NCBI GenBank assembly: GCA_030624785.1
Contig: JAUXJK010000052.1
Location: 1 to 9,325, forward strand
DNA: 9,325 bases
Source of the DNA: Actinomycetes bacterium
Lineage (GTDB): Bacteria; Actinomycetota; Thermoleophilia; Gaiellales; Gaiellaceae
Direction of reading: 5' to 3'
Shown: positions 6,723 through 9,325 of the stretch, in pieces
Numbering within the stretch: the stretch's first letter is position 1
Layout: every line of letters begins with the position of its first letter
Made by a program: the position numbers and the translations under genes
Notes under the pieces: generated by a model
What the model was told of the DNA's origin: nothing
Database searches by the model: none
The model's input: only the letters and a program-made list of their open reading frames with translations

Positions 6723-6798
6723 GGGCTGGGTCGGCGTACAGAGCAAACGAGTAAACGCCTGCTCGCATGCGGAACATAGACTTTTCGGGCGCCTGCTT

Positions 6799-6818
6799 AC
6801 TCCCCCGAACGAGGGAGT
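6799..6818 (-). terminator. Hairpin after the dehalogenase-like gene
   Basis: ACTCCC (6799-6804) pairs with GGGAGT (6813-6818) around an eight-base loop. On the minus strand it starts four bases after the TAA of the hydrolase gene, as expected for a terminator between it and the prepilin gene. There is no following T-run, so confidence is moderate. Confidence 0.4.
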
Positions 6819-6821
6819 CGA

Positions 6822-7694
6822 TTAGACGTCTTCGACCAGAAAGGACGCGAGCCGATCGCCCACGTGTGCCGGCAGCTCTTCGGCGAGGAAATGCCCAGCG
6901 TCCAGGCCTTCACCTCGGACGTTCTTCGCCCGGCTGCGCCAGACCTCACGAAGGTCACCCGCCTTTGAACGCGCGCCCCAGAGCACGAGAACCGGACACT
7001 CAATCTTGCTGTCACGGTCGGCGGCATCATGTTCGAGGTCGATCGTTGCGCCAGCTCGGTAGTCCTCACAGGTCGCGTGGATCGTGGCTGGGTCACTGAA
7101 CGCGCGCTCATACTCGCCAAGAGCGTCGGGTGAGAAGAACGCGTCCGTCCCGCCGCTCCACGCTCGAAGGTGCCAACGCAGGAAGAAGCTGGGATCGGCG
7201 CCGATCATGCGCTCCGGCAGGTCGTAGGGCTGGGATAGAAAGAACCAGTGGTACGTGCCCATCGCGACGCTCATGTCAACGTTCTCGAACACATCAAGTG
7301 TCGGCACGATGTCGAGGAACGCGACACGCGTGGTGGCGCGAGGGTGGTCAAGCGCCAGGCGGTGGGCGACCCGGCCACCTCGATCGTGACCGACAAGTCC
7401 GAACTGTGCGAATCCGAGATCGCTCATCACCTCGACCATGTCGAGCGCGAGCGCCCGTTTGGAATAGAGGACATGCTCAGGGTCGCCTGGTGGCTTCGAG
7501 CTCTGTCCGTATCCACGCAGATCTGGGCAAACCACCGTGTGCGTCGCCGTCAGCGCTGGCGCGACTGCGTGCCACATCATGTGCGTCTGCGGGTAACCGT
7601 GAATGAGGAGCACCGGAGGTCCGTCGCCCGCAACCGCCGCATGAATCTTCGCGCCGCTCGTCTCAACCGTCTGATACTCGAACCCGGGGATCAC
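6822..7694 (-). CDS. Haloacetate (fluoroacetate) dehalogenase-like alpha/beta hydrolase
   Basis: A 290-residue alpha/beta hydrolase closely matching fluoroacetate dehalogenases, which replace the halogen of haloacetates by hydroxyl to give glycolate. In this numbering: HGYPQTH (32-38) with the oxyanion hole, DLRGYG (58-63), nucleophile D104 with R105 and R108 in GHDRGGR, D128 in DIVPT, the halide pocket H149-W150 in TYHWFFLSQP, Y212 in CEDYRAGATIDLEHD, and catalytic H268 in DAGHF. As I recall, the Burkholderia FA1 enzyme has D104, R105, R108, D128, H149, W150 and Y212, so the set matches. This also supports the GTG at 7694 over the in-frame GTG at 7739, which would add 15 residues and lie inside a hairpin. 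Epoxide hydrolases share the fold, but the HW pair and Arg trio favour dehalogenase. Preference for fluoride versus chloride cannot be told from sequence. Confidence 0.85.
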   Translation of the reverse strand: MIPGFEYQTVETSGAKIHAAVAGDGPPVLLIHGYPQTHMMWHAVAPALTATHTVVCPDLRGYGQSSKPPGDPEHVLYSKRALALDMVEVMSDLGFAQFGLVGHDRGGRVAHRLALDHPRATTRVAFLDIVPTLDVFENVDMSVAMGTYHWFFLSQPYDLPERMIGADPSFFLRWHLRAWSGGTDAFFSPDALGEYERAFSDPATIHATCEDYRAGATIDLEHDAADRDSKIECPVLVLWGARSKAGDLREVWRSRAKNVRGEGLDAGHFLAEELPAHVGDRLASFLVEDV

Positions 7695-7731
7695 TTGGGC
7701 AAGCCTAGCTCTGCGAAACGCAGAAAGCCCA

Positions 7732-7763
7732 ATTGCCACGGGAGTGTGCGCTTCCGTGGCAAT
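7732..7763. repeat. Long inverted repeat in the dehalogenase leader
   Basis: ATTGCCACGGGAG (7732-7744) and CTTCCGTGGCAAT (7751-7763) are inverted copies with one mismatch and a six-base loop; the outer ten bases pair perfectly. A further GCCCA (7727-7731) can pair with TGGGC (7769-7773) across a five-base bulge. It lies 38 bases upstream of the chosen GTG. It could be a repressor operator or an RNA hairpin in the leader. It contains the alternative GTG start at 7739. Confidence 0.6.
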
Positions 7764-7810
7764 CTCGCTGGGCGTGCCCCGTCCCGCTGGGGCGTCCTTG
7801 GAGGAGGGAG

Positions 7811-7839
7811 ATAGTTGTGCCGGCCGGCTATGCCGTCAA
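7811..7839 (-). promoter_or_regulatory. Possible promoter for the dehalogenase-like gene
   Basis: On the minus strand, TTGACG (7839-7834, five of six to the -35 consensus) is followed after 17 bases by AACTAT (7816-7811), a poor -10 match. A start near 7804 would put the inverted repeat at 7732-7763 in the transcribed leader. The -35 is good and the -10 weak, so this is tentative. Confidence 0.25.
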
Positions 7840-7870
7840 CCCCGGGACTAATGTTGATCACCGGCCGGCA
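7818..7870. repeat. Inverted repeat in the SDR-dehalogenase gap
   Basis: TGCCGGCCGG (7818-7827) and CCGGCCGGCA (7861-7870) are perfect ten-base inverted copies 33 bases apart. Each arm contains the self-complementary CCGGCCGG, so the pair can also be read as two copies of one palindromic site, as for a protein binding cooperatively. The left copy falls between the possible -35 and -10 of the dehalogenase promoter. High GC makes such runs less surprising. The rest of the gap (7695-7947) holds no open frame I would call a gene. Confidence 0.45.
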
Positions 7871-7947
7871 TCCATTGTTTTCTCCGCCCGCCAGGGGGTT
7901 CCTTCCCGAAAGATCGACGGCCACTTTCGGTCTCGGAGGGATCGCGC

Positions 7948-8700
7948 CTACGGCACCCAGCGATCGCCGCGCGGCGTCAGCTGGAGTTCGTGCGTCCAGG
8001 CCCGTTCGCTCTGACCGGCGAGGTAGGCGACCGCCTCAGCTACGTCCTGCTCGCTGGTCGACTGGATCGGATCCTTGTCTACGAGTCGCTCGCGCGTCTT
8101 GTCACTTTCGATGGTCGCGTCGACGATCAAGAGCGCGACGTGTACGGCTTGTTCGCGTAACTCGCTCGCGGCAGCTTGGATCATGCCTCGCGTCGCGAAT
8201 GCTCCAGCCGCCCACGGTCCGCCTCGCGCCATCCCTCGGCGCGATGACCCACCTGTCAACTGGATGTATGTCCCGCTCCCCTGGGCGCGGAGAAATCGTC
8301 CGCCGACGCTGAGGACGGTGAACAGAGCCGGCAACAGGTCTCTTGCGTATGGATCGAGAGCAGACGGCGAGCACTCGGATATTTCACCGGAGCCACGAGC
8401 GCCTCCGCTGGTCGATGGACTAATGGCGACAACGACGACGTCGATCTGGCCAAACGCTTCCTGGGCGCGCTCGAACGTACTCTCGACCTTGTCGTGCTCG
8501 CGCGCATCGGTCTGGATCGTGACGGTTGCGGGTAGCTCGGCCTTGACGCGCGCAAGCGAGTCCTCGCTGCGAGCCGCGACGGCAACATTCATTCCTGTCG
8601 ACGCGAGGTGGTGGGCGACGGCGCGGCCAAGATTTCGGGCGCCGAAGATCAATGCCGATTGCACAACGCGATCGTACCCTGCTCGGCGCAGCGCTACCAT
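7948..8700 (-). CDS. Atypical short-chain dehydrogenase/reductase (SDR) lacking YxxxK
   Basis: A 250-residue Rossmann-fold protein of the SDR type. The first strand and glycine turn are ALIFGARNLGRAVA (16-29), one residue shorter than TGxxxGxG. They are followed by VAVAARSEDSLARV (39-52, Arg after strand 2), DAREHDKVESTFERA (65-79) as for SDR strand 4, and IDVVVVAISPS (86-96) in place of the usual NNAG. GSGTYIQLTGGSS (141-153) carries the serine strand. Where SDRs have YxxxK there is A167-F-A-T-R171, so the catalytic tyrosine and lysine are missing. It may bind NAD(P) without acting as a normal oxidoreductase, or act by another mechanism. The ATG at 8700 has GAGGG four bases upstream; a GTG at 8664 would give the more usual family length, and both are possible. 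The frame stays open upstream only across the tRNA and integrase region. Confidence 0.75.
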   Translation of the reverse strand: MVALRRAGYDRVVQSALIFGARNLGRAVAHHLASTGMNVAVAARSEDSLARVKAELPATVTIQTDAREHDKVESTFERAQEAFGQIDVVVVAISPSTSGGARGSGEISECSPSALDPYARDLLPALFTVLSVGGRFLRAQGSGTYIQLTGGSSRRGMARGGPWAAGAFATRGMIQAAASELREQAVHVALLIVDATIESDKTRERLVDKDPIQSTSEQDVAEAVAYLAGQSERAWTHELQLTPRGDRWVP

Positions 8701-8711
8701 CTGACCCTCGT

Positions 8712-8782
8712 GGCGCCGTGGCCGAGAGGTTAGGCAGGGGCCTGCAAAGCCCTCTACACCAGTTCGAATCTGGTCGGCGCCT
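8712..8782 (+). tRNA. tRNA-Cys (GCA anticodon)
   Basis: A complete cloverleaf can be drawn. Acceptor GGCGCCG (8712-8718) pairs with CGGCGCC (8775-8781). The D arm has GCC (8721-8723) with GGC (8733-8735) and GG in the loop. Anticodon stem GGGGC/GCCCT encloses loop CTGCAAA with GCA at 8744-8746. T arm ACCAG/CTGGT has loop TTCGAAT. The discriminator is T8782, as expected for cysteine tRNA, and CCA is not encoded. It sits 11 bases from the divergent SDR start, so its promoter would lie inside that gene; a TACCAT at 8695-8700 is a weak -10 candidate. Its 3' end points at the integrase gene. Confidence 0.97.
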
Positions 8783-8836
8783 TTTCCCCTGCAAACGAAG
8801 GGGTGCCGAGCGGATTGATTTCGCGGGACCGCATTG
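8758..8836. mobile_element. Probable attachment-site junction at the tRNA-Cys 3' end
   Basis: The T arm and 3' end of tRNA-Cys, followed by 54 bases up to the integrase stop, form the usual layout of an integrated island: tRNA, attachment core, then int reading towards the tRNA. The core is expected to be identical to part of the tRNA 3' half (about 8758-8782). No second copy is present within the window, as expected if the element extends to the right. The exact core ends are not visible from one side. Confidence 0.5.
8786..8803 (+). terminator. Small hairpin after tRNA-Cys
   Basis: CCCCT (8786-8790) pairs with AGGGG (8799-8803) around an eight-base loop, right after the TTTT that follows the tRNA. 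It may help terminate or process the tRNA transcript, and may lie inside the attachment site of the element to the right. It is weak on its own. Confidence 0.3.
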
Positions 8837-9325
8837 CTAGGCCTCTCCGCGGGTCTCGAGGAGCTTCGCGAACGCCGACTCGATGTCTTCGACCGCGAGG
8901 TGGGCGTACGTGTCGACGGTTGTCTTGATGCTGGCGTGGCCGAGCCTGCGCGAGAGTTCGGGTAGCGGGCCACCGTCGCGGAGCCATCTGGTCGCGAATG
9001 TGTGGCGCATGACGTGGGGGCTGCGGTAGGCGACGCCCGCGTTGTCGACGATGCGGTTCCACCACGCGACGAAGCCTGAGTCGACGATCGGGCGGTCACG
9101 GTGGATGTGGCGCGACCCTTGTGGCATGACTTTCGTGCGGTACCAGAGGTGTTCGGGTGGTTGGACGTCATCGAAGATGTCGAGCTCGCTCACGGCCGCG
9201 GCGACTCTGGGGGAGAGGGGCATAACGCGAGCCTTGCCCCCTTTGCCGCGCTTGACGGTAAGTCGGAGCGTGTCTGGGGCGATGTGTCTGCGCTGGAGTT
9301 GCCGTGCTTCGCCTTTCCGGATGCC
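8837..9325 (-). CDS. Tyrosine recombinase/integrase, C-terminal part (cut by window edge)
   Basis: The last 162 residues of a phage-type tyrosine integrase; the gene continues beyond the right edge, so its start and DNA-binding domains are not seen. The whole catalytic set is visible, counting from the edge: R3 in GIRKGE, the beta-hairpin lysine in KRGKGGKAR (K28 or K31), H104 and R107 in SPHVMRHTFATRWL, H130 in RRLGHASIKTTVDTY, and nucleophile Y140. The enzyme cuts and rejoins DNA at att sites through a 3'-phosphotyrosine bond. Its 3' end faces the tRNA-Cys 3' end 54 bases away, which strongly suggests that tRNA is the integration target. No stop or frameshift interrupts the visible part, so it looks functional. 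Confidence 0.95.
   Translation of the reverse strand, partial: GIRKGEARQLQRRHIAPDTLRLTVKRGKGGKARVMPLSPRVAAAVSELDIFDDVQPPEHLWYRTKVMPQGSRHIHRDRPIVDSGFVAWWNRIVDNAGVAYRSPHVMRHTFATRWLRDGGPLPELSRRLGHASIKTTVDTYAHLAVEDIESAFAKLLETRGEA

Noticed and set aside
6723..6821. Possible riboswitch or c-di-GMP element before the prepilin gene
   Set aside because: Only 99 bases are available, much of it a terminator hairpin, and I see no conserved riboswitch core.
7695..7739. Upstream GTG start of the dehalogenase-like gene
   Set aside because: It would add 15 non-family residues and start inside the hairpin. Starting at 7694 brings the catalytic residues into register with a known enzyme.
7948..9171. 407-residue minus-strand open frame covering SDR, tRNA and integrase region
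   Set aside because: The first roughly 157 residues are serine/threonine/arginine-rich shadow of the integrase in another frame and cross the tRNA gene. The SDR fold starts near 8700 or 8664.
1..9325. CRISPR array, toxin-antitoxin pair or defence island
   Set aside because: No regularly spaced repeats, no small overlapping gene pair of toxin-antitoxin type and no defence-related domains were seen. Any cargo of the integrated element lies beyond the right edge.

Overview
The window looks like chromosomal DNA of a high-GC Gram-positive bacterium. Most codons end in G or C, GTG and TTG starts occur, and the gene families (N-carbamoylsarcosine amidase-like hydrolase, short ABM-domain protein, single type IV prepilin, FtsH with a proline-rich tail) fit Actinobacteriota, possibly the Thermoleophilia. 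The lineage is an inference from gene style; there is no rRNA or other marker to settle it.

Layout, left to right. Positions 1-515 carry no convincing intact gene, only coding-looking scraps in different frames. A small antibiotic-biosynthesis-monooxygenase (ABM) protein lies on the minus strand (565-921), followed by a strong hairpin and preceded by a good minus-strand promoter with an inverted repeat at its start point. Divergent from it is a plus-strand series: isochorismatase-fold amidohydrolase (1096-1806), class I aminotransferase (1818-2993), glyoxylate/hydroxypyruvate reductase-like D-2-hydroxyacid dehydrogenase (2990-3976), FtsH (4032-5999) and a short degenerate cyclic-nucleotide-binding-fold protein (5996-6325). 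The first three are tightly packed and read as a small nitrogen or amino-acid catabolic operon: hydrolysis of an N-carbamoyl compound, transamination to a 2-oxoacid, reduction to a hydroxyacid. FtsH follows after 55 bases and overlaps the last gene by four bases.

Convergent with this series are three minus-strand genes: a type IV prepilin-like protein (6330-6722), a fluoroacetate/haloacetate dehalogenase-like alpha/beta hydrolase with the complete family catalytic set (6822-7694), and an unusual short-chain dehydrogenase lacking YxxxK (7948-8700). The gap between the last two (7695-7947) holds two conspicuous inverted repeats and a possible promoter.

At the right edge a tRNA-Cys (8712-8782, plus strand) is followed after 54 bases by the 3' end of a tyrosine recombinase (8837 to beyond the window edge, minus strand). 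This is the classic junction of an element integrated at a tRNA 3' end, with the element continuing to the right. I found no evidence of a CRISPR array, insertion sequence or known defence system. The most interesting items are the dehalogenase with its structured leader, the FtsH-CNBD gene pair, the YxxxK-less SDR and the tRNA/integrase junction.
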